DNA of 64,000 bases. It comes from Polydactylus sextarius (lineage: Eukaryota > Chordata > Actinopteri > Polynemidae). The notes beneath the pieces are model-generated. The model made no database searches. It saw nothing but the letters and a program-made list of their open reading frames with translations, and had not been told where the DNA came from. The stretch is taken from NCBI GenBank assembly GCA_016801845.1, contig CM028909.1, positions 12,987,313 through 13,051,312 of the forward strand, in the 5' to 3' direction. Within the stretch, counting starts at the first letter, position 1. Every line of letters begins with the position of its first letter. Both the position numbers and the translations under genes were made by a program. Positions 41,901-53,951 of this stretch are shown piece after piece.

Positions 41901-42269
41901 GTTAACTGATGAAAACCATCAGTGTCAGTCCAGTTCTTTGGCTCAAACCCTGCCTGTTCTTATTGGTGGGTTTACATGTAAAAGGTGACACAGAACAAGA
42001 TGTTTATTTGTTAATTGATTGCAGTCCTGAGGACTGACTACATCATGTTAATGAAAGGCCTCTTCTATCCGCCCACCTCCCATTGCATGACACCGCTTTT
42101 CTTGGCAGAGGGCTGTCATTTCACTCTCTCGCTCAGTACTCTGAATCCATCTTCTTTCTCCATTCTAATTAAAAATGAAATGTAGTCGAGGTCACAGGCT
42201 TTCTTATCAATAAACATTCCTCTTCCAATTCTTACTTCTGTTGGTCCACACACACACACACACACACAC

Positions 42270-42333
<64 letters not shown>

Positions 42334-43781
42334 TCAGTTCCTGTATGGGGCTCTGACAGGGCACATGTTTTGTTTTTGCTTGGTTTTATGTTGCTTTAAT
42401 TTTGTCACTAGAACTTGGTCTGACCTAGTTCTGCTGAGTAAGCTCACTGAAGCTTTGAGAGTGAAATGAACCCGTTGCCATCAAAAACACACAACGAAAC
42501 ACACACTCAAAAGGGATCGTAAGGTGCATAGACAGAAAACCTAATTGCACTCTGTAAACTGAGAATGGGCGGAAGATAAAGAGCTTGGCATTTTAGAGAC
42601 ATTTCAAAAAAAGCTGAGAGGCAACAGATTTATTTACTGGAGGCGAGGTGGTGGTGATGTATATGTGGTTTATGTGTTTTTGAACCCTCTGTATGTGTGT
42701 GTGTTTTGCTCATGAGACTGAGGCCCCTTCCAAAAGAGCAACACAGCTCAGCAGCAGCTCTTGACAGCTTCTGTCAGAGATGGGAACAGCACGCTTGTGT
42801 GTGTGTGACTACAGAGTGAACATTTTTACAGTTGAGCATAGACTTCTTGTTTTGTTACAAATATTCTCTTTCCCACAACTGCACACAATACATCCCCATG
42901 CACATACAATACATACATGTGTTCCACAGTTTTTATTTGTGTTTTCTTTGTTCACTGTTTTTTATTATCATTTTTAAGCACAACCAGATATTGTATGATT
43001 CAAAAATAAGACAATGCCTGAAAATTAGTGCTATTTGCAATTTGTGCATACCCATGGAAGGACACACACTTGTATCAGTGCGTGTGTGTCTTGAGTCCAA
43101 GCTTGTTGTTTTTAGGCATGCCTTTAAAATAGATCACATGCTTCATCTGCTAACTTGGTCACTGGAGACCTCCCACTCGCACACGCACACACACACACAC
43201 ACTCACACACATATTCACACGTATACATGTGTATAGCTGAGAATTGGCCTGGAACTCATATCAGTATCATGATGCGAAAGGCAAACACAAGATTGAGAGA
43301 TGGGTGGGTGAGGCAGAGAGATTAACACAGATAAAACATGGCTGAAACAACCCTGACAGAGATATACAAATAAGTGAGGAAAGTGACAGGGAGAGGGATA
43401 AACAGTGACAGGGTATGTGTACCACAGCTTGACATAGCTACATCCATCTATAATTCATGACCTCGAAACCCAGCGGCCACATACATTATGCAGCTGAACC
43501 TTTATTAACTGAGTACAGGATTAATTCAGAATCCCAACTATGCCTGCTGGAAATCGGTAGATATGTTTAGAATTAATATGTAATCCCCATCAAGTTGTCA
43601 TGAGCAGAACGACTCGTGCCATATTCAGTTTCAGTAGTTCATATTCAGTAGTTCAGTTTTCTTTGCTCTACTGACTTCGTGTGGCCAAATATATATATGC
43701 AAGTAAAAATGACGTCACTTTGTTGCATTAAAGAGATGGAAGAAATAAGCAAAGTCTCCCTGTTCACACATGTGCATGTAC

Positions 43782-43835
<54 letters not shown>

Positions 43836-46800
43836 ATATGTGTACATATGATGCGGTGGGTGTGGTGAAAACCAGGGCCTGGAAGGCTACAGAAATGAGC
43901 TTGCTCAAATTTTAAATTAAGATATAATATATAGCAGAGACAAGAATTAAGGTTTGCTCAGTGTTCAGGAGCCTCTTAGGAGAATGTGTCTCTGAACGCC
44001 TGTCTCGAAAAAGAACCATATTCTTAAAATAACAAATAACTGTAAAAATAGGATGACCTAAACCAGAGAGGATCTTCAGAAAATGTTTCGCTGTCCAATC
44101 AGATATATGCCATTCAATTGTGTCTGTTTCCCATGCATAACGTTGTACAAGTGTTTATTCTGAAGTACTGATATGTACCAATTTAATGTGTAGCACAAAT
44201 GTCAACTAACATGCCGTAAGTGTTGTAGAAACCAAGATGGTATTTTAGCACAAAGATAGAAACCCACTCACAGAATGACAAGTGAAGTGAGTAGGACCCC
44301 TGCAGCTATAGGCCAAATGTCAGCAGCAATATTACTGAAATCTGTACGAACAGCTTTGGCTCAGAGGATTTCATTCCAGAGACAGTTTTCTTAAATATAG
44401 TGGATTCTGACCAAGTCTGGTCTACAATCAAGTTATAGGGAAAACAAACAAGCGCTGGTTTAGTGATAATTGATAATGTACATTGATAACACTAATAACT
44501 TCCTCAACTGTTGTTGTTTTTTCCTTCTAGTCTGAAATTGGCTTTGGGAAACTTGAGACTTACATCAAACTGGACAAACTAGGAGAGGTGGGTTCAATTA
44601 AAATGCCTGGGAAAGTGACATGAAGAACTTTTCAAATCCTCAGTTTGCTTAATCTCATAAATGCATTCACATGTTTCTCTAAATCCTTTCGCATGTTTCC
44701 CATGTTTCATGTCTCTGCAGGGGACCTATGCCACAGTGTTTAAAGGTCGAAGCAAGTTAACAGACAATTTAGTGGCTCTCAAAGAGATCCGGCTGGAACA
44801 CGAGGAGGGTGCGCCCTGCACAGCTATTCGTGAAGGTACTGAACTCACTCCTGTTAATGAGTTTAAACCATGTGATCTGAAAGTAAACATTTCTCATGTC
44901 AACACAGAACAATGTTGTCAAGGAGCTTGTAGGATCTTGGCAGTGTTGTGGAGTGTCTGTTTATTTTCTAGTGCAATGTAACTCCCAGAACTAGCGGATG
45001 TTTTGGATCCCGTCACAGTTTGTCCTGGTTTGATTGACAGTGTGTGATGTGTCTGTCTTCTAGTGTCTCTACTGAAAGACTTGAAGCACGCGAATATTGT
45101 CACTCTCCATGACATTATCCACACTGACAAGTGCCTGACACTCGTGTTTGAGTATCTGGTGAGTGACTGCACAGTGAAAATGTATATGTTTGTTATTTTT
45201 AAAGAACCCATTAATGTAAATCTACACATTGCGTCTTCTTTCTCTCCTTCCCCCTCACCAGGAAAAAGACTTGAAGCAGTACATGGACGACTGTGGAAGC
45301 ATCATGAGTGTTCACAATGTCAAGGTAATTCAGTAATACAATAATACACATTATCAGTACTGAAAAATGTATACTTGACACAGTGGGAAAAAAACTGACA
45401 GCTTGGATGTTTAATGATGAATCTAAAATGGGTTTCAAATGTTAAATGGTTTTATTGTAATATTAGAATTGTAACAGTAAGATGTGCTCGTTTCTTCTCC
45501 TCTCCAGATCTTTTTATTCCAGTTGTTACGAGGTCTGGCGTACTGCCACAGAAGGAAGGTCCTTCACCGAGACCTTAAACCCCAGAACCTGCTTATCAAT
45601 GAGAAAGGAGAGCTCAAACTAGCAGACTTTGGTACAGTAAAGCTCTTAGTTGAATCATTGTATAATTGTTGTTAATTGTCAATAACAACCTCAGTTTTCA
45701 AACCGTGACGTTAGAATATAGTCTCAAAGCAACAATTAGCTGGTAATTGACAGTTACATGCATGGATTTGTAAGTCCCCATTAGTGGCCCTAGAAGCCAT
45801 ACTGCTCCTTACACCCACCAGGACAAATGACTCACCACCCAACACTGCCCTCCTTTGGCAAAATTGAAACATGACATGCAACAGCATGTGATGTTACCAG
45901 TATATGGTATACAGTGCTATAGTGTGTCGTGTACAGTATATTCACATTGGAACACTAATCGGATAAATTTGCATGATATAGTGTCTGTTTTTATTTCTGA
46001 TTGCAGGTTTAGCAAGAGCCAAGTCTGTCCCTACAAAGACTTACTCAAATGAAGTCGTGACATTATGGTACCGACCACCAGATGTACTTCTAGGCTCCAC
46101 AGAGTACTCTACACCCATAGACATGTGGTGAGTAAGCACACATCTACAGAAAACACACACAACTTTAAAGAAAATAACAAGTTTGAGGCTTGTGTGTAAT
46201 CTTCATGTTTGTGTCTGAGATGCTTCTGTTAATCCCTCCAGCATCTTTTACCACTAACACTGTCAGCCTTCTGCTGCTCACTGTTATTATACAAAGGCTC
46301 AGCAGTGGGTTGGGGGGATATTATGGGATGCCATTTTGTTACGATGGGGTGTTGTACATTTGATTGTATGTTGTGTGATGCATCACCTTTTATAAGATAA
46401 TTGAAGAACTGATCAAAGGGCATTGTTTTGTAAAGTTATCCTGTATGTTATTGGCACAACTTGATTTTTTTTTACATTTGAATAATTATGGACTCAGTTG
46501 TTTACAACTACGTTGTCTTCTTCAACTCAGTACATCTAAAAATGGCTTTATAGTGCAATTGTACATCATGTAACACCCAAATGCTTCTGTCCCTGTGTCC
46601 AGGGGTGTGGGCTGTATCTTTTATGAAATGATCACAGGCAGACCCCTCTTCCCAGGATCAACAGTGGAGGATGAACTTCACCTCATATTCCGCATCCTTG
46701 GTAAGACAACACCAGTGGAGTTTGGATGAACATTTCCCTCTACAGCAATATAATGCTTTTATTTGTCTGTGTGTGCACATGTGCATGTGTATATGCTCTG

Positions 46801-49800
46801 CTTATACTGACTGATCTTAACTCTCTTCAACAGGTACTCCTACAGAAGAGACTTGGCCAGGTATCACCACCAGTGAAGAGTTTAAGACATACAATTTCCC
46901 CCGATACCACGCAGAGCCTCTGGTCAACCATGCACCGAGGTGTGTAGATTTGAGCGTACGAACACACATCTGTGGGCACAAGTGATATGTTATATGTAAT
47001 AAGATAAGACACGGGATTGATTTTCAAGAGGGACAGTAGTCAAGTATTTCCGCCTCCATTGAAATGGCAGGAACACTACACTTCTATTTACAGCTTATAT
47101 CAGCATTTGACTTAACCGATCCCATTCTGCCTCTTCATCATTTTGCTTTCTTTCATACAGAATAGACAACGATGGTCACGACTTACTCTCAGTGCTTCTA
47201 CAGGTAAAGAACATTGCTCTATACAGATAATAATTCAGTATACATATACCTGTAACACTGAATAAGAGCTAACACTTGTTTCTTTGCCAATCTGTGTCTC
47301 TAGTTTGAGGCTAAGAAGCGTGTATCAGCTGAAGATGCTCTCAGACACTCATACTTTAGAAGTCTCGGGGAGCAGGTTCAAACACTGGCTGACAGTGAGT
47401 ACCTACAGTCTGACTTGTTAGATAAATACTCAGTGTCACACGCAATGTATCACTAACCCTCTGTTGTCATTTTAGCTGCATCCATCTTCTCCATAAAAGG
47501 AATCCAGCTCCAGAAAGATCCAGGAAAGAGATCCTCAGTCTACCCAGAGTCAAGTAAGTCCTCCAAGATCGAAAACCAGGGAAGGGAAAATGCAGGGAAT
47601 GACGAATTCCCCGTGGGAATATGACAGAGAATAGGTCCCATGCTCCCTGTCCTCTTCCTCTTCTCTTGTTTTTTTTTTCTTTGTCTTTGCTCTATGTTGT
47701 CTCTCATGCCACTATGTGGTCATACATGTCACACAGTTTCCCAGTCACCAGGCTCATGTGTGCACTACATATAGATCCCTAACTTCAGATGTGTACAGCA
47801 GCTACTGCAGTACACTTTAAGGCAATAATAAACCTTGGAAAAAAAAAACTTGGATGACATCTTTTGGGAAGCAGGGTAGGTTGGTGGATGATAATAACTT
47901 CACTTTTCATCTAGTGCCAGTTTTCAGTTTATCCAGTACTTTGGTTTGTGATGATGTATCTTCTCATAATCACCAGTTACATCTAAACTTTGTGTATTTT
48001 GTAGGGCCAATTAGCCAATATTAGCATACTGAGCATGTAACACTAAATAGGTAATTGTGGTAAACATCAGCATATTTGTGTTTTTGCTGTGAGCATGTTA
48101 CTGTCCTAACATTAGCATTTAACCTAAAGCATCACTATGCTTAGACACAGCTTCATAGGACCACCAGCATTCCTGTACAATGTGATAGCAACATTGATAC
48201 AACATTGATTTATACCTACAAATAGGCAGCTAGTAATCAAGTCATCCATAATATTACTGATTTATTCCTCCTGCACCTTACACTACAGGCAAAACAAAGG
48301 CCAAAGGCCAACACTGCTTTAAGCAAGGTCAGATTTAAAATAGGTGTGGTAATTACAGTGTAATAATTTACATACAAATATAATAATCTGGCATTGATAG
48401 ATGCAAATTCATTTTAAAGAATAGCTGTAGACAGAAACCATCATATATTGACCAAGGAGGCTGCTAGTATTGTTGCGGAGCTTATCCTTTGTCTAAAACA
48501 CTATTCATTAACTGTGCATGCCTGATGTGTCTATTAGTCTTTTCTCAGATTTACTTCAGTGTTTCTGTGTTTATCACAGTCTCAGTCTCTGTGTGTGTGT
48601 CTCTTTTGTTCTGTTTCTGCTGCCTTTCTCTCATATTCTGATAAACTGTCCCTTCCTCTTTCTTGGTGCCCACGCTCTCCTCTTTCGCAATGTTCATCTT
48701 TTCCTTAATTCTTTCTGTCTCCTCCTGTGTATCCTACTCCGACTCCTCCGTAACACCTCAATATTCCCAACCTCCCCAACCACCCTTCCCCTTAACCCTA
48801 AAAAGTGATGGCCCATAAGCTAGGCTCAGCACCCTCGCAGTACTTCCAGAGAGAAGCAGCCAATCCCAGGCCTCAGAGTCACAATCTCTCCTCCACCTCC
48901 ACTGGCTGAGTGGCCCCTACCATTCTGGTAAATACGGTCTCTTTCATTCTGTCTGTCCTTTGTTCTGTTCCCTTTCTTTTTTTGTATTTTGTGGTTACCT
49001 GGCATCTTTTCTTCTGTCCACTCACTTTAGTGGACTAAATGCTGTTACATTTTACCTCCACTCCTTGCATTCCCTGAACCAAACAACCTATTATTTCACA
49101 ACTTTTAAATTTCCTATCCCTTCTATATATTTTTTCTTTCTATATTTTCTTTAGTCCTCCCCATTCTTGCTGCTCCTTCTGGTCTTCCCTCATATTTCAA
49201 GGCACCATCTCAACTTTCACTTACCTAATCCTTTTCTCACAGTGAGACACTCCCAGTGTTTATTTCAGGGATGAGAGGGGGTAACAATATATCCATAATA
49301 GAAAAGAATGTGATCCAAGAATGGGGAGTCATTTGATTCTTTTCATTTGCAGTCCTGTTTAGGTTTCTGCAGCGAGAGATGTAACCTTTTTGTTAAGTCT
49401 GTAAGTGAGGGTTTGGTGTAGTGAGTGTTTGCTTGGTTGTGTGTTACAAACACACTTTTCTATCAGCATGGAGAAGAGTGTTTGTTTTACCACAGTGTGT
49501 TGTATTTACTGGTAAGTATGATTTGACTAGAAAATGTAGATGACACACATAATATTACAGATTATAGAATTTTCAAAATGTTTAACTAACACTTCTATAG
49601 TTGCACTATATGGTCAAATGTGCCCAATTCAAGATCCATTAAAAAAAGGGTTTTCAAATCTTTTGAGTTTTTCACATGTGATGACCTAATATCAGCCTCG
49701 ATATTGCTCCTGTTAATGAATGGATGGAGTAACAGCATTAGAGAAACATCTGGCTGCAACATGTGGTGGTTTTATTGCAGTTGATTAACTTGTAAAAACT

Positions 49801-50190
49801 TGCAAATTTGTAATTATTTTTATTAAACACTCTGGCTTCTCAAATGTCTTTTCACTGTCTCATACAGAAGTGAATATTTTGTGCTTTTATACAGTTGCAC
49901 AGACAAAACAAGACATTTAATAATGTTTGAAAATAATTATTAACTTCAAACATACATGACTCCAATGCTTTTGGCCCTATAGTGTATTTTGTGTTATAGG
50001 CATGAAGTGAAATTTGCAAGTGTGTGGTGGTGTGTGTGTGTGTGTGCGCGTGCGCGCACGTGTGCATGCGTGTCCCAAACAAATCCAAACCTTTATTTAA
50101 CATCTTTCTCTCTATTTCTGTCTCTTTCTCTCTCTGTGTCTCTCTCTTTTAGCCCAGGGGAAGAGCAGGAGGCAGAGTGTGTTGTTTTAG
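23984..50190 (+). CDS. cdk16: Cyclin-dependent kinase 16 (PCTAIRE-1 kinase), complete main isoform
   Basis: A PCTAIRE-class Ser/Thr kinase, activated by cyclin Y and known from vesicle traffic, neurites and spermatogenesis. Coding exons: 23984-24113 (exon starts 23954), 26543-26707, 36220-36353, 39882-40007, 44531-44587, 44721-44835, 45064-45158, 45262-45324, 45508-45631, 46007-46127, 46603-46700, 46834-46939, 47161-47203, 47304-47394, 47476-47553, 50153-50190. All phases agree: 1584 nt, 527 residues. Landmarks: Gly loop GEGTYATV 203-210, catalytic K225, PCTAIRE 236-242, HRD with D317, DFG 335-337, YSNEVVTLWYRPP, and C-terminus GKSRRQSVLF. The N-terminus MDRMKIIKRRLSM and the phrases SPVRVRMRN, KLETYIKLDK and LTDNLVALK match CDK16 better than CDK17 or CDK18. 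Exon 2 (PPASHSAPSFLRQYAG) and the C-terminal tail, however, resemble CDK17, which suggests ancestral features lost from mammalian CDK16. Confidence 0.94.
31579..31608. repeat. (TG)n microsatellite
   Basis: About 30 bases of uninterrupted TG repeat in cdk16 intron 2, just before the polypurine tract. Confidence 0.9.
32638..32696. repeat. (GA)n then (GGGA)n microsatellite
   Basis: About 30 bases of GA repeat followed by GGGA/GGA units, at the right end of a kilobase of strongly purine-biased plus strand. Confidence 0.9.
33030..33213 (+). CDS. cdk16: Probable alternative first coding exon of cdk16
   Basis: ATG at 33030 opens 61 codons (MDMSGNPQGGPARAPRVG, ending CRPPGNRIG) and stops at a strong donor GTGAGT (33214) in phase 1, the phase needed to join exon 36220-36353. 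That yields ...NRI-G-IVHENVKMGSDGE and a 490-residue isoform lacking the usual N-terminal exons. It cannot be a cassette exon through the upstream acceptor-like TATAG at about 33002-33006, because the phase-1 frame then meets TGA at once; a separate promoter is therefore implied. Seen directly: frame, donor and phase. Inferred: transcription. The final residues PPGNRIG loosely resemble the end of CDK17 exon 2. Confidence 0.55.
37416..37475. repeat. (TCC)n tract
   Basis: About 60 bases of CTC/TCC repeats interrupted by short T-rich patches, in cdk16 intron 3. Confidence 0.85.
38909..38974. repeat. (CA)n microsatellite
   Basis: About 65 bases of uninterrupted CA repeat in cdk16 intron 3. Confidence 0.95.
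42247..42331. repeat. Compound (CA)n(TA)n microsatellite
   Basis: About 27 bases of CA repeat run directly into about 58 bases of TA repeat, in cdk16 intron 4. Confidence 0.95.
43785..43832. repeat. (GT)n microsatellite
   Basis: About 48 bases of uninterrupted GT repeat, in cdk16 intron 4. Confidence 0.95.
48806..48927 (+). CDS. cdk16: Probable alternative terminal exon of cdk16
   Basis: It lies between the exons ending 47553 and starting 50153. A C-rich tract and AAAAAG acceptor precede it, and a donor GTAAAT follows at 48928. In the phase 1 left by the upstream exon it reads MMAHKLGSAPSQYFQREAAN and continues to a TGA at 48907-48909, giving 34 residues. Inclusion would replace the conserved tail GKSRRQSVLF with a Ser/Thr-rich tail, for a 549-residue protein. 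Seen directly: open frame, splice-like borders and stop. The acceptor is weak because of the purines before AG, so use is uncertain. Confidence 0.45.
49604..49984. mobile_element. MITE-like DNA transposon remnant, about 380 bp
   Basis: The left end CACTATATGGTCAAA (49604) matches the complement of the right end TTTTGGCCCTATAGTG (49969-49984, read as CACTATAGGGCCAAAA), with two mismatches and a short offset. This kind of end (CACTATATGGCCAAAAG) is common in non-autonomous fish DNA elements. The interior has no coding capacity. A target duplication is not obvious, so the superfamily (hAT or Tc1-like) stays open. It lies in the last cdk16 intron. Confidence 0.6.
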
Positions 50191-52800
50191 TGCTGGCGGG
50201 GGCGCTGAAGTGAGGAGGACAGTGACACGTGGAGCTGTCCTGTCAGACATGCATTCACTGACCCTGCCACACACATACTGAAGGAGTGACACACACCCTG
50301 CCGCATACATACGCACACACACACACACATACACACACACACACACACACATTGAAGAAGAAAACACACATCAAAATGAAAACACAACCACAGAGAACTA
50401 AGGCTGAAGAATTCATACTTGACTTAAAAAAAAAAATACTCAGTTGAATACTAAAGACAGAATAATTAAAAATGAGAAAAGTGTGTGATGCTGGAAGAAA
50501 AGTGGGAGACTAGAAGATTCTCCTTGTTGCTGCTACTGTTGCTGTCCAGAAGAGGGCAGCGTTCAGGATGTGGGCTGACTCGGGTTTTTTGAACAGGACT
50601 TGCTGCATCAGCTAGCTGTGAGGAGGAAGGAATTAATGTGGACATGATTCACAGGCAAAGGAGAAGAGAGGAACCCCCGTCGCTCTATTTTTTTTTTTTT
50701 TTTTTTAGTTTTTGTTTTTGTTTTGGACTGATGTTGTACATAAAGAGACTGAGCTGTAGAACTCTGCTTTTTCATAACACGCCTCAGCCTGAATCCAAAC
50801 TCTTAATATTGCACCTCAGCCCTAGACCCTCGCCTATCCTCTTGGCCCTTTATTACATAATCTTTAAAAACCACACACACACACACACACACACACAAAT
50901 CTCTCTCTCTCTCTTTCTCATTCTCTATCTTTCTGTATCTGTCTTAAGTACACAAACTACAAACATAAACACTCACACACTTGAAAGTTAAAAGTGTGTA
51001 GATCATTGGAGTTTACAGAGATGAACTTTAGCACCTTATTGTCCAATGGAGGTCAGGGTGGTTGTCATTAAGTTACCTCATCAGTCACTCGCGCAGAGTA
51101 GGGTGTAAAGTAAACTTTAGATATTAGACTGAAGAAGAATCAAAATAATGAACCAAAAAAAAAAAAAAAACAGGAAAAACAACAACTTGCTCATTATAGG
51201 AAAATGGACAGATGTATTGGACACCATGACACTATAACTAAAAGCTCTCTGCAACTCACAAGCAAGTGGCAGGCACTAATTAGTTTCTTCATACACTCAC
51301 ATGCTGTAAAGAACACTAGGCTGCAAGACACTCCTGTGTCAGTACACAAGAAGGACAACACTATAAGACAGAGAGGTAAAGGAAGTGTACAAATCCTGAC
51401 CTGCTTATTCTTAGACACCCTTTTCCTCCTTTGCCTTGACTCAGAAGTTGTCGTGGTGTACAGATGTTGATGTTGATGTACTCTTTGCACCTGATTTTAT
51501 CTCCTTAGATCAAGAATAGACCTTTTAAACAGCCCCCACCTTTATCTGCCCAACTCCACATGCTTTTATTTTTACCCTTTATTTTTATCTGTATATGTGA
51601 TCCTAATTTTTACTTGTCAGAAGCAATGATAATTCCAGGATGCTGTTCTCAGTCTTTACTGTCCTCCCCCCCTCCCCGGAACAGCTGGCGACTGCCTGGG
51701 GACGTGTTGCACATTCCTTGAGCTCAGGACTTATCGGTAGTGTTGTTTTATGGATGCTGTGAGGTACAGCTGGTCTTGTATGTTTCCCCCCAGTAGTGCA
51801 GAGTGTGTCGAACATGGTCTGAAACCCTTTGTGAAGAAGAAAAAAAAGAAGAAGAATCATTTTCTCCGCATCAGCCTGTTGGTCGTCTGTGTTATTCATT
51901 CTCTGTTAGTTTGACCATCATGTCACAATTTCGAGACTACCTTACCCATGTTTTACTCGTCATCTCTTTAAGCATGTTTGTGTACTGAACACACGGCTGT
52001 TATCAGTTGGTATGTGAAATAGCTGCTGCTGGAAAAGGAATACCTCTGCATTGTTTAAATTTAGAATGAGACATGATCTTATCACGTGATTTTTCTTTTT
52101 TCTTTTTCCACACCAAACACCACATTAACCTGTAATGGCTCTTCAGTGAGTCTTAGACAGTGACGACAATGACGACACAGTATTCAGCAACAGTGTGATA
52201 TGCTGTGATGTGCTGCCAACATTGGGACCAGATAGTTTGTATAACAAATCTGACTCAACCTCAAGGTATATAGTACAGTAAAACTGTCATGTTGCCTGTC
52301 TAACTGGGCACTGAAGCCTCTTAAATATTTTGCAGGACTTAAAGCACTCAGACACACTGTTGTTTCACGCTGTTATTGTTACAGCCTGCCAGAAACAACA
52401 GGACCAAAGTCAATCCTCCAAGCACCAGGTGTTCAAGCACACAACTGTTTCACACACCAATCAGTTGACGTGTCAACATGTACTGTATCTATGAGATGGC
52501 TAGAGGGTGTAGATTACAGTCTCCTGCTCCTCAGGCTCGACCTTGGCTCACTTGTGCAGCTTTTTCTCGAAATGGATTCAGAAGAGCTGAAGTGATCCCA
52601 TGTCGTCGTCTGTCAGAAGGACTACTTATTTACCCAGAGTGTGACAGTATGTAGCATGTACATAGATGATCCCTCACTCTGTATATATAAAAGTGTACAG
52701 GTTTGATACGGCTATTCACATTCTGGCTTTTTGTTTTTTTGCTTTTCTTTAATGAAAGTCATAGCAATATTTCTGTAATCAATAAAAAGCCAAGGTAATA
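50191..52800 (+). other. cdk16: cdk16 3' UTR with poly(A) signal AATAAA at 52781
   Basis: After the TAG at 50188-50190 there is no further exon before the opsin gene. AATAAA at 52781-52786 would end the transcript near 52800, for a 3' UTR of about 2.6 kb with CA repeats at about 50310-50351 and 50873-50897. An earlier poly(A) site cannot be excluded. Confidence 0.65.
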
Positions 52801-53789
52801 GGACAAGTATGATTGCATTTGTGTTTATTTAGAGAGGGGGAAATGACTGTGAATGATCAAACTGTGAGACTTGATTAAACTGATGACAGGTTTATTTTTG
52901 TTTAACATGCTGGATCCAAAAGGCTGGAGTGAAGTATCACGCTGCAAAGGAGTGTAACACACTGATAATTTTGATTTTTATCGATGAAAGCCATAAAGGT
53001 AATATTAAGGTGACGAAGGTCTGGTTGTGTGTGATGGGTGTGTGCCACATTTGAGCACAGACCTTTAGAAGCAAAGGGGATGTGTACACCTAATAAAAAA
53101 AATAAATAAAAATCATGTAAGTACTTTTTTTTTGTCATAAATCTTTGACGGAATACAACACTACCTACACATACTGTATGTGTCTCTTCGACGTTAAAGG
53201 GCTTTCTTTGTCAAAAATGCTGATTTAAATCTGTACTAAATACTGCTAATATTGCTCAAGGTATGTTTAAAAAAATTCTTGAAAATCTTGAAAGATCTGT
53301 CATTTAAGTGTGACTTTATATGTTGTAATTTTGTAAACATTCACCTAAACATTCACTTAGCTGATTGTAAGCCTCCAGAAATAATCCAGCTACGGATATT
53401 ATAACAGTGTACATAAACGCAACAAACATGTTCATGTGTATCATTTTTATCAAACCACAAGATTTTACAGAGTTCATAATTAGCATATCAAAGAGTTGTT
53501 GTATATATCTGAGTTTTTTATTCCTAAAATGTTTTGTTTTGACACCCTGTGAATTTGACACATCTACCACAAGTGAGATCAAAAAGAATTATTCAACATC
53601 AACAGTATCCCTGACAGGGAACAAGACAAATAGATTCTCTTTATTGTTGGAGAACATGAAAAGCTATGACAACTTCAAAACAGACAAGTTTGAACAGACA
53701 TGGAGACTTGTGGTGTTGGTTTTCCTTTTCACAGCTGCTATGATGTTTTGTTTTTTTAGGACTAGAGAATTTGTAGCATCCATAATTTG
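52801..53789. other. Short gap between the convergent cdk16 and opsin genes
   Basis: About 1 kb of AT-rich DNA between two convergent 3' ends. It contains a plus-strand open frame from ATG 53428 to a stop at 53815-53817 (129 codons), which overlaps the opsin 3' flank and is discussed as a finding. I do not call it a gene. Confidence 0.5.
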
Positions 53790-53795
53790 TTTATT
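53790..53795 (-). terminator. Poly(A) signal of the opsin gene
   Basis: TTTATT on the plus strand is AATAAA on the minus strand, 157 bases after the opsin stop codon, so transcription would end near 53775. Confidence 0.55.
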
Positions 53796-53951
53796 CATTC
53801 ACATCAGTCTGAGATAGAAATGTTTAAGATGTAAAATGAATCTTTTCCTTTTCAGTCCAGTTCAGTCCAGAGTGGTATGGTTGATGGTTGAAAGTAGTTC
53901 AGATGAGCAGTTGGTGTCTCAGCACCAGTGAGATCACAGGAATACACACTT

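Larger units (their letters stand above)
40008..44530 (+). other. cdk16: cdk16 intron 4
   Basis: A non-coding stretch of 4.5 kb between the exon ending RRASL and the exon starting SEIGFGK. It holds a poly(T) run near 41216-41240, a (CA)n(TA)n compound repeat, a short (CA)n at about 43185-43207 and a (GT)n run. No exon or RNA gene was recognised. Confidence 0.7.

Noticed and set aside
50153..50216. Reading the last cdk16 exon as SPGEEQEAECVVLVLAG
   Set aside because: With the phase set by the previous exon (one carried base), the correct frame gives QGKSRRQSVLF and a stop, matching the PCTAIRE family tail.
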